Counted from the stretch's first letter, positions 23,572-32,009 are shown. The stretch is 64,000 nucleotides of DNA from a virus (IMGVR_UViG_3300017739_000004:1-64000), one strand, 5' to 3'. Notes: a model not told the origin generated them from the letters alone. Program-made: numbers and translations.

Positions 23572-23804
23572 TGGCGACAAAATATACAAAATCATTCAAC
23601 GAATACTTAAAACAATGGGAAGATGCTGCAGCAAATTCAGTTGCTGGTGGAGGTGTAGCAATGCCTTCAGATGCAATGGGCAAAAAAGCGTTATTAAGAA
23701 GAAAGAAAAAAGTTTATGATGGCCGAACTAAAGAGGGTAAAAAGTTTGTAGAAAGAATCCTCGCTAGGAGAGCAGCTCGTGAAGCATCTAAAAAAATTAC
23801 TTGA
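23571..23804 (+). CDS. Small capsid-targeted basic protein
   Basis: 77 residues. The leader MATKYTKSFNEYLKQWE then D is followed by AAANSVAGGGVAMPSDAMGK, a glycine/alanine linker seen in other phage head proteins. The end, KKKVYDGRTKEGKKFVERIL plus ARRAAREASKK, is strongly basic. Probably an internal DNA-binding head protein. Confidence 0.62.
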   Translation: MATKYTKSFNEYLKQWEDAAANSVAGGGVAMPSDAMGKKALLRRKKKVYDGRTKEGKKFVERILARRAAREASKKIT

Positions 23805-24006
23805 TTGGTTTATAAATTTATTTCAAGATAGATACGAAATCCTTGTGTCTATCGATGCAAAGTATGGTAATAGTGATGACCAGAAATTTATAGCCAATAA
23901 GATTATAATACAAAAAGAAAAACACCTTAAGTTTAGAACTGAAGAAGATCAGATCATAGAATTTAGAACTTCATCTGGACTTAATTATATTATTAAGGAA
24001 TTATAA
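23779..24006 (+). CDS. Small protein before the spanin genes
   Basis: 75 residues from a GTG overlapping the previous gene by 26 bases. An amphipathic N-terminus (KHLKKLLDWFINLFQDRYEI) could lie on the membrane; the rest alternates strands. Function unknown; its place suggests the late or lysis group. Confidence 0.55.
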   Translation: MKHLKKLLDWFINLFQDRYEILVSIDAKYGNSDDQKFIANKIIIQKEKHLKFRTEEDQIIEFRTSSGLNYIIKEL

Positions 24007-24383
24007 TGCAACAATTATTAATAGGTATAATACTTATTTTAGGATTAGGTGGATGGTGGTTATATAATGAGAACCAAACACTGACTGAAAATAATATTAA
24101 ACTAGAATCTGCTGTTCAAGAGCAGCAAGAAACTATAGCTCAAATTCAAGAGCAATACGAAAAACAAGGCAAATCATTAATGCAAATGAGCAGAAAGAAT
24201 GCTGAGATAGAAGCTGAGAAAGCAGAGTATCTAGCAATATTTGCCAGACATAATTTAGATAACTTAGCTTTAAGAAAACCTGGCCTTATGGAAAACAGAT
24301 TTAATGCAGCAAGTGAACAAGTGATGGAGGGATTAGAAGATGATACAGAAGTTCTTTACAATCTTAATACTACTGACAATTAG
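24006..24383 (+). CDS. Putative inner-membrane spanin (Rz-like)
   Basis: 125 residues. A single N-terminal membrane helix (LLIGIILILGLGGWWLY) is followed by a long coiled coil rich in Gln/Glu (QEQQETIAQIQEQYEKQ), then a short end. This is the usual i-spanin layout. The next gene is a lipoprotein whose start lies 44 bases inside this gene in another frame, the typical overlapping Rz/Rz1 arrangement. It would span the periplasm and fuse the membranes at the last step of lysis. Confidence 0.72.
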   Translation: MQQLLIGIILILGLGGWWLYNENQTLTENNIKLESAVQEQQETIAQIQEQYEKQGKSLMQMSRKNAEIEAEKAEYLAIFARHNLDNLALRKPGLMENRFNAASEQVMEGLEDDTEVLYNLNTTDN

Positions 24384-24852
24384 TGGTTGTTCTTTATTAG
24401 GAACAAAACAAATAGAGGTTGTATCTAAACCTGTGCAAATAGATATTATGCAACCAGATTTACCAAGACCTGTAGAATTGACAGCTCCTACTTGGTATGT
24501 TGTATCAGAAGCTAAGATAGCAAATCCATGTAAAAAGGTAGATGATAAAAGACCAAAGGTATGTGATTTAGGAGATAGAGAAAATCCAGATTGGCCTGAA
24601 GGCTATACTTATTTAGATAGATTTCTTGATGATATGAAAGAACAAAACAATGGAGAGATTGTTTTTGTAGCCACCTCAGTTGGTGACTATAAAGTAATGG
24701 CTGAAGATATGCAAGAACTCAAAAGATATATTAAACAATTAGGTGAAGTCGTAATTTATTATAGAAATGTGACTATGCCTGATGGTCAACAAGGCCAAGG
24801 CGTTGGTATTAAAATCGACGAACCTGAAGCATTAGAAAATGTGAGAGGATAA
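24340..24852 (+). CDS. Putative outer-membrane spanin lipoprotein (Rz1-like)
   Basis: 170 residues with a lipoprotein signal: basic N-terminus, hydrophobic FFTILILLTI, lipobox ISGC with the lipid-bearing Cys at 17. A proline-rich stretch follows (MQPDLPRPVELTAPTW), as in o-spanins. It is longer than most Rz1 proteins and has an added C-terminal domain near 85-160 of unknown role. It overlaps the preceding coiled-coil gene. Confidence 0.68.
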   Translation: MIQKFFTILILLTISGCSLLGTKQIEVVSKPVQIDIMQPDLPRPVELTAPTWYVVSEAKIANPCKKVDDKRPKVCDLGDRENPDWPEGYTYLDRFLDDMKEQNNGEIVFVATSVGDYKVMAEDMQELKRYIKQLGEVVIYYRNVTMPDGQQGQGVGIKIDEPEALENVRG

Positions 24853-25142
24853 TGGTAGGCCTAATTATAAACCTAATCAGATTTATTATATCTGCAATTT
24901 TAAAAGTCTATCAACCTAAATGGTTGCTTCGCTTTGATAAATGGTGCGAAGATAAAATTGGTATAGACTTAATAAAACAAGAAGAAAAATGGTTTGAGAA
25001 ACATCCCTTATTATTAAAAAGAATTCAACTACTAGAACAAGACACACACCCTCCAGTCGCTCAAGGCGGCGCAACAGAATTAAAAGACCTCATACAAAGT
25101 CTTGAAAATCGTGTAGTAAAAATAGAAAAAAAAATTAAATAA
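24852..25142 (+). CDS. Membrane protein with coiled-coil tail
   Basis: 96 residues. Hydrophobic N-terminus (VGLIINLIRFIISAILKVY) and a C-terminal short coiled coil (LKDLIQSLENRVVKIEKKIK). It follows the o-spanin gene with TAATG coupling, so it may belong to the lysis group; cyanophages have similar proteins of unknown role. Confidence 0.6.
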   Translation: MVGLIINLIRFIISAILKVYQPKWLLRFDKWCEDKIGIDLIKQEEKWFEKHPLLLKRIQLLEQDTHPPVAQGGATELKDLIQSLENRVVKIEKKIK

Positions 25143-25145
25143 ACG

Positions 25146-25174
25146 TTTACAAATTGCAAAATTTGTGTTATAAT
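25146..25174 (+). promoter_or_regulatory. Sigma70-type promoter before nrdA
   Basis: TTTACA (25146-25151), 17 bp, TATAAT (25169-25174) with TGT before it. The predicted transcript start (about 25181) lies only a few bases before the first nrdA ATG. Confidence 0.85.
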
Positions 25175-25185
25175 ATATACTAATT

Positions 25186-27447
25186 ATGAATGATAAAAGT
25201 ATTATGTCAATTAATGTCACGAAGCGAGATGGTTCACTACAACCATTTGATTTAGATAAAGTTCATAAAGTTTTGGAATGGGCAGTCGCCGATATTAGTG
25301 GTGTGTCAATGTCTGAAATAGAACTAAAAGCGAATATACAATTATTCGATAAAATTAATGCTTATGATATACATGAGTTATTAATCAAATCTGCAGCTGA
25401 GCTCATATCAGAAACCACACCTAATTATCAATTTGTAGCAGCAAGACTCATTTCATATAAACTTCGTAAAGAAGTCTATGGTGATTATCAACCTTGCTCT
25501 CTTAGAGAACTTATTACAGATAATATTGCAAGAGGCGTGTATGATGATGAAATATTACAAAAATATACTATAGAAGAATTAGTAGATTTAGATAATTATA
25601 TTAAACATGAAAGAGACGATACTTTTACATATGCAGGAATGGAGCAATTTCGTGGAAAGTATTTAGTTCAAGATAGAAGAACTAAAAAACATTATGAAAC
25701 TCCACAAATGCTTTATATGATGATCAGTGCAACTTTGTTTGCTGATTATGGTGATAATAGAATGAAATTTGTAAAGGAGTATTATGATGCGATTTCTCAA
25801 TTTTATATTTCGTTGCCTACACCGATTATGGCAGGAGTTAGAACTCCTACGAGACAATTTAGTTCATGTGTCCTTATTGAATCCGACGATTCCCTGGATT
25901 CTATTAATGCTACTGCTACTAGTATTGTTAAGTATATAAGTAAAAAAGCCGGTATTGGTATAGGTGCAGGAAAGATTAGAGCTCTCGGAGCTAAAATAGC
26001 AGATGGCTCTGTTGTACATACAGGGCTTATACCATTTTTAAAATATTTTCAGTCAGCCGTTAAATCCTGTTCCCAGGGAGGTGTAAGAGGTGGAGCAGCT
26101 ACTGTGTATTTACCAGTATGGCATTATGAATTTGAAGATTTAGTGGTATTAAAAAATAATAAAGGCACAGATGAAACAAGAGTTCGTCACATGGATTATG
26201 CCTTTCAATTTAATAGATTGATGTATGAAAGATTATTAGAAGGTGGTCATATCACTTTCTTCGATCCTAAAGATGTACCAGAATTATATGATGCATTCTT
26301 TAGTGACCAAGATTTGTTCAAAGAGCTATATGAAATAGCTGAACGAAAAACTTCAATTAGAAAGAAAAGCTTACCAGCATTAGAAGTCTTTTCCAGATTT
26401 TTAACTGAAAGAAAAGATACGGGTCGTATTTATTTAATGAATGTCGATCATGCAAATGAGCATAGTTCTTTTGAAGAAAAGGTAGCACCAATACACATGA
26501 GTAATTTATGTTGTGAAATTGATTTACCAACCAAACCTTTAAATGCTTATGACGATCATACAGGTGAAATATCACTTTGTACTTTATCAGCAATTAATTG
26601 GGGTTTAATAAATGACCCTAAAGAATTTGCAAAGTATTGTGATCTATGTGTTCGTGGTTTAGATGAGTTAATGGATTATCAACAATATCCAATAGCTGCA
26701 GCAGAATCAAGCACTAAGAGTCGTAGGCCTTTAGGTGTTGGTATAATTAATTTAGCATATTTCTTAGCTAAGAGAGGTTTGAAATATGATGAATCAGCAT
26801 ATGAAACAGTAGATGAATATGCAGAGGCATGGTCTTATTATCTAATTAAAGCTTCAGCTGATCTGGCAAAAGAAAAAGGTAAAATACCTTTGAATAATCA
26901 TACAAAATATGCCAGTGGAAAGTTGCCAATTGATACATATAAGAGAGCGATAGATAATTTAATAGAGCATAAAGAGCGTCTTCCATGGGAAGATTTGCGA
27001 GAGCAACTCAGAGAAACTGGAATTCGGAATTCAACTCTAATGGCATTAATGCCTGCTGAAACAAGCGCTCAGATTAGTAATAGTACTAATGGAATAGAAC
27101 CACCAAGAGCATTGGTGAGTTATAAACAAAGTAAAGACGGAGTCATGGCTCAAGTCGTACCCGGCATTTACAATTTAAAAAATAAGTACGATTTACTCTG
27201 GGAGCAAAAATCACCAGCAGGTTATTTAGGAATATGTGGTATATTGCAAAAATATGTTGACCAAGGAATATCAGTCAATACTTCATATAATCCAGAACAT
27301 TATGAAGATAATAAAATTCCAATGTCTGTTATGATACAAGACCTGGTCACAAGTTATAAGTACGGTTTAAAACAATTATATTACTTCAATACATACGATG
27401 GTGCTGGAGAAATGATAGATGAAGATTGCGAGACATGTAAGATATGA
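25186..27447 (+). CDS. nrdA: Ribonucleoside-diphosphate reductase large subunit (class Ia NrdA)
   Basis: 753 residues; reduces NDPs to dNDPs with NrdB. An ATP-cone at residues 8-95 (VTKRDGSLQPFDLDKV) gives allosteric control. Catalytic-site residues are recognisable: the substrate cysteine in RQFSSCVLIESD, the radical cysteine segment SNLCCEID, and LMPAETSAQISNSTNGIEP. The protein ends with the redox pair CETC, reduced by glutaredoxin, which is encoded in the same operon. No intein or intron interrupts it. A later in-frame ATG at 25204 is an alternative start. Confidence 0.96.
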   Translation: MNDKSIMSINVTKRDGSLQPFDLDKVHKVLEWAVADISGVSMSEIELKANIQLFDKINAYDIHELLIKSAAELISETTPNYQFVAARLISYKLRKEVYGDYQPCSLRELITDNIARGVYDDEILQKYTIEELVDLDNYIKHERDDTFTYAGMEQFRGKYLVQDRRTKKHYETPQMLYMMISATLFADYGDNRMKFVKEYYDAISQFYISLPTPIMAGVRTPTRQFSSCVLIESDDSLDSINATATSIVKYISKKAGIGIGAGKIRALGAKIADGSVVHTGLIPFLKYFQSAVKSCSQGGVRGGAATVYLPVWHYEFEDLVVLKNNKGTDETRVRHMDYAFQFNRLMYERLLEGGHITFFDPKDVPELYDAFFSDQDLFKELYEIAERKTSIRKKSLPALEVFSRFLTERKDTGRIYLMNVDHANEHSSFEEKVAPIHMSNLCCEIDLPTKPLNAYDDHTGEISLCTLSAINWGLINDPKEFAKYCDLCVRGLDELMDYQQYPIAAAESSTKSRRPLGVGIINLAYFLAKRGLKYDESAYETVDEYAEAWSYYLIKASADLAKEKGKIPLNNHTKYASGKLPIDTYKRAIDNLIEHKERLPWEDLREQLRETGIRNSTLMALMPAETSAQISNSTNGIEPPRALVSYKQSKDGVMAQVVPGIYNLKNKYDLLWEQKSPAGYLGICGILQKYVDQGISVNTSYNPEHYEDNKIPMSVMIQDLVTSYKYGLKQLYYFNTYDGAGEMIDEDCETCKI

Positions 27448-28490
27448 GTATATTAAAGAAAAATAAAAAATCACATTTAGTAAAGAATATGTTTTTTGAC
27501 GAGGGTGTTGACGTCGCAAGATACGATCAAGTTAAATACCCACAGATAGATAAGATTACTGAAAAACAATTAGGCTTCTTTTGGAGACCAGAAGAAGTAG
27601 ATGTATCTAAAGATAAAAAAGATTTCGGTGAACTTACAGAACATGAACGACATATATTTACTTCAAATTTAAAAAGGCAAATCTTGTTAGATAGTGTACA
27701 AGGTCGTGCACCCAATTTAGCATTCTTGCCTCATGCTTCATTACCTGAAGTAGAAAACTGGATAGAGACATGGTCATTTTTTGAAACAATACATTCAAGA
27801 TCATATACACATATAATCAGAAATGTATATCCAGACCCTTCAATAGTATTTGATAATATGTTAAATGTAAAAGAGATTTTAGATTGTGGTAAAGATATTG
27901 CAAAATATTATGATGATCTGATTGCGAAACCAAATAAAAAGAATTTATGGTTATGTATGCAATCAGCAAATGCCCTAGAGGGAGTCAGATTTTATGTCTC
28001 TTTCGCCTGCAGTTGGGCATTTGCTGAGCTTAAAAAGATGGAAGGTAATGCGAAGATAATAAAATTTATTGCAAGAGATGAAAATACACACCTGGCAAGT
28101 ACAACTACTATATTAAAATTATTAAGAAAAGAACCAGGGTATGCAAAAATAGCAAAAGAAACAGAACAAGAATGTGTTGACCTTTTTGTGAAGGTCATAG
28201 AACAAGAAAAACAATGGGCTGAATATTTATTCAGAAATGGATCCATGATTGGATTAAATGAATCTATCTTAAAAGATTATGTCGAATGGATAGGTGCAAA
28301 AAGAATGCGAGCTGTCGGATTACCATGCCCATTTAATGTTCCACAAATGAATCCATTACCATGGACTGAGAAATGGATTTCAGGTGGAAATGTACAGGTA
28401 GCCCCACAAGAGACAGAGATTAGTTCTTATGTGGTTGGTGGTGTTAAACAAGACGTTGATGATTCAACATTAAAAGGATTAAGTTTATAA
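27444..28490 (+). CDS. nrdB: Ribonucleoside-diphosphate reductase small subunit (class Ia NrdB)
   Basis: 348 residues. Holds the di-iron site and tyrosyl radical needed by NrdA. The segment FFETIHSRSYTHIIRN carries a metal Glu, a metal His and the radical Tyr in the same spacing as E. coli. Other ligands lie in ALEGVRFYVSF and IARDENTHLAST. The C-terminal ~15 residues should dock to NrdA. It overlaps nrdA by 4 bases and the cytochrome gene by one. Confidence 0.96.
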   Translation: MSILKKNKKSHLVKNMFFDEGVDVARYDQVKYPQIDKITEKQLGFFWRPEEVDVSKDKKDFGELTEHERHIFTSNLKRQILLDSVQGRAPNLAFLPHASLPEVENWIETWSFFETIHSRSYTHIIRNVYPDPSIVFDNMLNVKEILDCGKDIAKYYDDLIAKPNKKNLWLCMQSANALEGVRFYVSFACSWAFAELKKMEGNAKIIKFIARDENTHLASTTTILKLLRKEPGYAKIAKETEQECVDLFVKVIEQEKQWAEYLFRNGSMIGLNESILKDYVEWIGAKRMRAVGLPCPFNVPQMNPLPWTEKWISGGNVQVAPQETEISSYVVGGVKQDVDDSTLKGLSL

Positions 28491-28939
28491 TGGGTAATGA
28501 AAGTTTTTATTTAGTAATAGGTATAGTTGGCTTTATGTTTGGCTTAGTAAGTTATACACATAGCAATTTAGAATATACAGGGTACGAAAGAGTACAAAAT
28601 TGTACTGGTGAATGTTATGAAAAGTATGTAGCAGAAAATGGTACACCTGCAGAAATCGAAAGAAAGAAACAAGCAGCTGCAGCAGACGATCCATTTAGTT
28701 CTATTAAAGGACTATGGGCTGGATGTGCTGCATGTCATGGACAATCAGGTCAAGGTATGGGAATATTTCCTAAACTTGCAGGCCAAGATGCAGATACAAT
28801 CATAGAAAAATTAACTATATACAAGAACAGAGGTGAAGTTGGTAATATGAGTTCTACTATGTGGGCACAAGCCGGACAATTATCGGAGCAAGAGATAGAA
28901 ACCCTGGGTAATTTTATTCAGGAAACTATGAATGAATAG
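28490..28939 (+). CDS. Membrane-anchored class I cytochrome c
   Basis: 149 residues. Residues 6-22 form one membrane helix with no clear signal cleavage site, then a periplasmic domain. The haem-binding motif is CAACHG (C79, C82, H83). The sixth ligand is probably M120 or M124 in GNMSSTMW. The length and the HGQSGQGMGIFPKLAGQ segment fit small electron-carrier c-type cytochromes. It is placed between nrdB and glutaredoxin. Maturation would need the host cytochrome c assembly system. Host-derived metabolic gene is the likeliest origin. Confidence 0.88.
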   Translation: MGNESFYLVIGIVGFMFGLVSYTHSNLEYTGYERVQNCTGECYEKYVAENGTPAEIERKKQAAAADDPFSSIKGLWAGCAACHGQSGQGMGIFPKLAGQDADTIIEKLTIYKNRGEVGNMSSTMWAQAGQLSEQEIETLGNFIQETMNE

Positions 28940-29390
28940 GTTTAAAGCACCTCCAAACATAGCAACATTTTTATTAAGAATACCTTTATCAGCTATGTTT
29001 TTACAACAGGGATTGAGTAAATTACCTGTTGATGGTGCAATAGCAGAAGCTTGGGGATTACCATTTATAGTATGGTGGTTTGTCACATGGGGTGAGATAG
29101 GTGCAGCAATTGGTTTAATAGCTGGTGGTATATTAGGTTTAATACCATGGAATGCTAGACATTTCTTTCTAGCTAGATTAGGAAGAACCTATCCAAACTT
29201 TAGATGGTTAACAGAAGAAGCCGGTGATCTTATCACAAGATTTAGTGGTATAACAATGACTTGTATTGCAACTGGTGTAATATGGATTTTAAGTCCAGCA
29301 AGTTTATGGGATGTAATATATAATGATTACTTACATGTTAGTTTATATGTAGGTGGTTTATATTTTGCTTTAAGAGGTAATGTAAGATGA
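28932..29390 (+). CDS. DoxX-like membrane protein
   Basis: 152 residues with about four hydrophobic segments (near 15-30, 45-68, 95-118, 125-145). The N-terminal PPNIATFLLRIPLSAMFLQQGLSK resembles DoxX-family proteins, some of which interact with quinone oxidases or thiosulphate oxidation. It overlaps the cytochrome gene by 8 bases and glutaredoxin by 4, so the pair is translationally coupled. A joint role in respiratory electron flow is an inference. Confidence 0.65.
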   Translation: MNRFKAPPNIATFLLRIPLSAMFLQQGLSKLPVDGAIAEAWGLPFIVWWFVTWGEIGAAIGLIAGGILGLIPWNARHFFLARLGRTYPNFRWLTEEAGDLITRFSGITMTCIATGVIWILSPASLWDVIYNDYLHVSLYVGGLYFALRGNVR

Positions 29391-29626
29391 TTATAGAAAT
29401 ATTTGGAAAAGATTTTTGTCCTTATTGCGATAAAGCAGTAAGAATTGCTCAACAATTTATACAAGAGAGTGAGCATAAATACGAATATAAAAAATTAGAA
29501 AGAGATTTTACAAGGGAAGAATTATTTGAACAATTTCCAGGAGCTAGAACTTTTCCACAAATAAGAATTGATGGTAATATTATTGGTGGATGTACAGACT
29601 TCGAAGCTTGGGTACTGAATAGATGA
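29387..29626 (+). CDS. grx: Glutaredoxin
   Basis: 79 residues with the dithiol active site FCPYCDK (C11, C14), the TFPQIRIDG cis-proline loop and GGCTDFEAW at the glutathione site. It should recycle NrdA by reducing its C-terminal cysteines. It starts with ATGA overlap to the DoxX-like gene. Confidence 0.93.
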   Translation: MIIEIFGKDFCPYCDKAVRIAQQFIQESEHKYEYKKLERDFTREELFEQFPGARTFPQIRIDGNIIGGCTDFEAWVLNR

Positions 29627-29754
29627 AACTAGAATGTGAATATTGTTTTAATAGTTTTGTCATAAGACCAGACAATAAAGAAACTCGTATCAATTTCTGT
29701 CCACACTGTGGTGAACCGATAGAAGATGATGACGAGTTGGATTTCCATGAATGA
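29623..29754 (+). CDS. Small zinc-ribbon protein
   Basis: 43 residues starting at ATGA overlap. Two CxxC pairs (CEYC near 4-7 and CPHCGE near 26-31) form a rubredoxin-like zinc ribbon, with an acidic tail. Could be a nucleic-acid- or protein-binding accessory; function unknown. Confidence 0.7.
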   Translation: MKLECEYCFNSFVIRPDNKETRINFCPHCGEPIEDDDELDFHE

Positions 29755-30175
29755 TTGGCTTTACGAAGGTAAGGTATTTAATCCACCAGATGATTTCACA
29801 TCCGAAGATTATTATGGATTTGTCTATTGCATTACGCACTTGGGAACCGGGACTAAATATATTGGAAAGAAGTTTTTCTGGTCCAAGAAAACTTTACCTA
29901 TCACAAAGAAAAGAAAAAGACGAAAAAGATTATTAGTAGAATCAGATTGGAGAGATTACTTTGGTTCTAATACACATTTAAAAGAAGAAGTTGTAACAGC
30001 TGGTAAAGATTTTTTTCATAGAGAGATAATTCATTTATGTAAAACAAAAGGTGAATGTGCATATATGGAAGCTAAAGAGCAATTTGATAGAGATGTTTTA
30101 TTATCAGATGATTATTATAATGGTATTATCAATTGTCGTATTGGTGCTCAATCAGTAAAAAACTTAAAAAAATAG
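29747..30175 (+). CDS. GIY-YIG-like phage nuclease
   Basis: 142 residues from the ATG overlapping the previous stop. YGFVYCITHLGTGTKYIGKK corresponds to the GIY...YIG strand pair, and ESDWRDYFGSN carries the next conserved Arg and aromatic residues. The basic stretch KKRKRRKRLL could bind DNA. T4-like phages have similar stand-alone proteins; there is no sign that it is an intron-encoded homing enzyme here. Confidence 0.7.
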   Translation: MNDWLYEGKVFNPPDDFTSEDYYGFVYCITHLGTGTKYIGKKFFWSKKTLPITKKRKRRKRLLVESDWRDYFGSNTHLKEEVVTAGKDFFHREIIHLCKTKGECAYMEAKEQFDRDVLLSDDYYNGIINCRIGAQSVKNLKK

Positions 30176-30204
30176 TTTACATTTACATAAAACTGTGTTA
30201 TAAT
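30176..30204 (+). promoter_or_regulatory. Sigma70-type promoter
   Basis: TTTACA (30176-30181), 17 bp, TATAAT (30199-30204) preceded by TGT. The following ATG is 11 bases beyond the -10, leaving a leader of only about 5 bases. Drives the rnh group. Confidence 0.85.
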
Positions 30205-30215
30205 ATATCTTATAT

Positions 30216-30578
30216 ATGGGCAAAATAATTAAATTTCCTACTGGTGAAGAAATCGATCCTAAAGATTTAGGTATTGAAAGAACAGAATACGATATAATAA
30301 AAGACACTTCAGATGAATGTATCAGTGCATCACAAGAACTTCTGTCAATAATAGAAGAATTTATTACGACAGGTCAAGTATCAGAATATCCAGAATTTTT
30401 AAACATGAATTTTAGAGAAGAGGCTTTTCACGAGTCAAGGGATATATTTGTAATTGTCAATATGATAAACGCAATGTTGCAAAGGTATATGGGTATACCT
30501 CATGCATTGCATAAAGAATTAGATCGTAATTATGTAAAAATAAAACTGATGGGTAAATTACCATCAGAGGAAGAGTGA
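30216..30578 (+). CDS. Conserved T4-like phage protein
   Basis: 120 residues, acidic and helical. MGKIIKFPTGEEI at the start and FREEAFHESRDIFVIVNMIN in the middle are typical of a marine T4-like family of unknown role. No ribosome site is present; the transcript from the promoter just upstream would be nearly leaderless. Confidence 0.65.
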   Translation: MGKIIKFPTGEEIDPKDLGIERTEYDIIKDTSDECISASQELLSIIEEFITTGQVSEYPEFLNMNFREEAFHESRDIFVIVNMINAMLQRYMGIPHALHKELDRNYVKIKLMGKLPSEEE

Positions 30579-30579
30579 T

Positions 30580-30678
30580 ATGGGAAAACTAAGGCAATGG
30601 TTTAGAATGTGGTTAGATAGACAAATAGAGCAATCATTACAAAGACAAGCCAATAAATTACACGGTAAGAAGAAATGA
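30580..30678 (+). CDS. Very small basic protein
   Basis: 32 residues (MGKLRQWFRMWLDRQIEQSL at the start), basic and amphipathic, fitted between two genes with one spare base upstream and an ATGA overlap with rnh. Coupling is the main support. Confidence 0.5.
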   Translation: MGKLRQWFRMWLDRQIEQSLQRQANKLHGKKK

Positions 30679-31529
30679 TATTATTAGATTATAGTCAAAT
30701 AGCTTTATCAAATATTATTGTACAAAGATTAAATGATGAATCTATGATACGTCACATGATACTGAACAGTATTAGAATGTATAATAAAAAATATAGAGAT
30801 CAATATGGCCAAATGGTTATTTGTGCAGATGGTATGAATACATGGAGAAAAGATTATTATCCATTGTATAAAGCACATAGAAGAAAAAACAGAGAAGAGT
30901 CAGATCAGGATTGGAATGAAATATTTAGAATTTTACATCTTGTTCGTGATGAAATTAAAGAGAACTTGCCTTATAAAGTATTACACATGGACGGTGTAGA
31001 GGCAGATGATATTATTGGAAGTCTTGTTATGTTTACACAAGAGTTTGGTAATGATGAACCAATAATGATTGTATCTAGTGATAAAGACTTTATACAATTA
31101 CAAAAATTTAATAATGTCAAACAATATAGTCCAATACAAAAAAAGATGGTGACTGATGATAACCCTCGAACCTATGCATTTAATCATATAATGAGAGGTG
31201 ATGGTGGTGATGGTATACCAAATGTTTTATCCGCTGATGACACTTTTGTCACAGATAAAACTCAAACACCATTAAGACAAACTAAGATTAATGAGTGGTT
31301 AGAAAACTCAGACAATCTAAAAGAAATTATGGACGAAAATACTTTTAGGAATTATCAAAGAAATAAGAAATTAATTGATTTAACAGAAATTCCAGAAGAG
31401 ATACAGGAATCCATTATAAATAAATATGTAGAACAACCAATCGCTATGCGTATGAAAGTTCTTAATTATTTAATTAAAAAAAGATGTAATCAGTTGATCG
31501 AAGTCGTGGAGGAATTTTATAATGGCTAA
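30675..31529 (+). CDS. rnh: RNase H / 5'-3' flap exonuclease (T4 Rnh homologue)
   Basis: 284 residues of the FEN/5'-nuclease family; removes RNA primers and flaps from lagging-strand fragments. Acidic metal residues are visible in MILLDYSQ (D5), CADGMNTWRKDYYP, GVEADDIIGSLV and VSSDKDFIQL. RGDGGDGIPNV is the helix-hairpin region. It overlaps both neighbours, as expected for a replication operon. Confidence 0.9.
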   Translation: MILLDYSQIALSNIIVQRLNDESMIRHMILNSIRMYNKKYRDQYGQMVICADGMNTWRKDYYPLYKAHRRKNREESDQDWNEIFRILHLVRDEIKENLPYKVLHMDGVEADDIIGSLVMFTQEFGNDEPIMIVSSDKDFIQLQKFNNVKQYSPIQKKMVTDDNPRTYAFNHIMRGDGGDGIPNVLSADDTFVTDKTQTPLRQTKINEWLENSDNLKEIMDENTFRNYQRNKKLIDLTEIPEEIQESIINKYVEQPIAMRMKVLNYLIKKRCNQLIEVVEEFYNG

Positions 31530-31956
31530 ACCAACAATACCAGAAATATTTGAGAAGGCATCAAGCCTTACAGCTCGAAAAGATAAGATAGCATATATTC
31601 AAGAAGCTGCTGGAAAATATCCAGCTTTTCGTGATGTCTTGCGAATTAATTATGACCAAGATGTTGTATGTCTATTACCAGAAGGTGAACCACCTTATAA
31701 AAAAGATGATGCACCACATGGTCATGAGTATCAAATATTACACAAAGGTTATCGTATGTTTCAATATTTTTTCAAAGGTGGAAAAGGCAGTATGCTTCAA
31801 CCAATGAGAAGGGAAAGTATGTTTGTAAATTTATTAGAAACTTTACATGCAGAAGAAGCAGAATTATTAGTTTTGGCAAAAGATAGAAAACTAAAGTATA
31901 AAGGAATAACTAAAAAGTTAGTCCAAGATGCTTTACCAGGTTTAATTCAAAAATAA
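31522..31956 (+). CDS. Conserved T4-like phage protein after rnh
   Basis: 144 residues. The segment KYPAFRDVLRINYDQDVVCL and RMFQYFFKGG are characteristic of a family widely placed next to rnh or DNA-replication genes in marine T4-like phages (DUF6433-like, from memory). Probably a nucleic-acid accessory; activity unknown. Confidence 0.65.
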   Translation: MAKPTIPEIFEKASSLTARKDKIAYIQEAAGKYPAFRDVLRINYDQDVVCLLPEGEPPYKKDDAPHGHEYQILHKGYRMFQYFFKGGKGSMLQPMRRESMFVNLLETLHAEEAELLVLAKDRKLKYKGITKKLVQDALPGLIQK

Positions 31957-31989
31957 CAGGGAGGAATCTATAGTCGAACCTATATTATC

Positions 31990-32009
31990 GGGGTCAGTGC
32001 ACTGGCCCC
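31990..32009 (+). terminator. Hairpin terminator after rnh group
   Basis: GGGG T CAGTG facing CACTG G CCCC makes a nearly perfect palindrome with a small loop, then ATTT. It lies directly before the next promoter. Weak T-tract, so efficiency is uncertain. Confidence 0.65.

Noticed and set aside
25186-28490. Intein or intron in nrdA/nrdB
   Set aside because: Phage reductase genes often carry them, but both proteins read through all active-site motifs without interruption.
29747-30175. Homing endonuclease moving the nrd operon
   Set aside because: A GIY-YIG-like core is present, but there is no intron, no direct repeats and the gene is coupled to the operon like its neighbours; resident nuclease is simpler.
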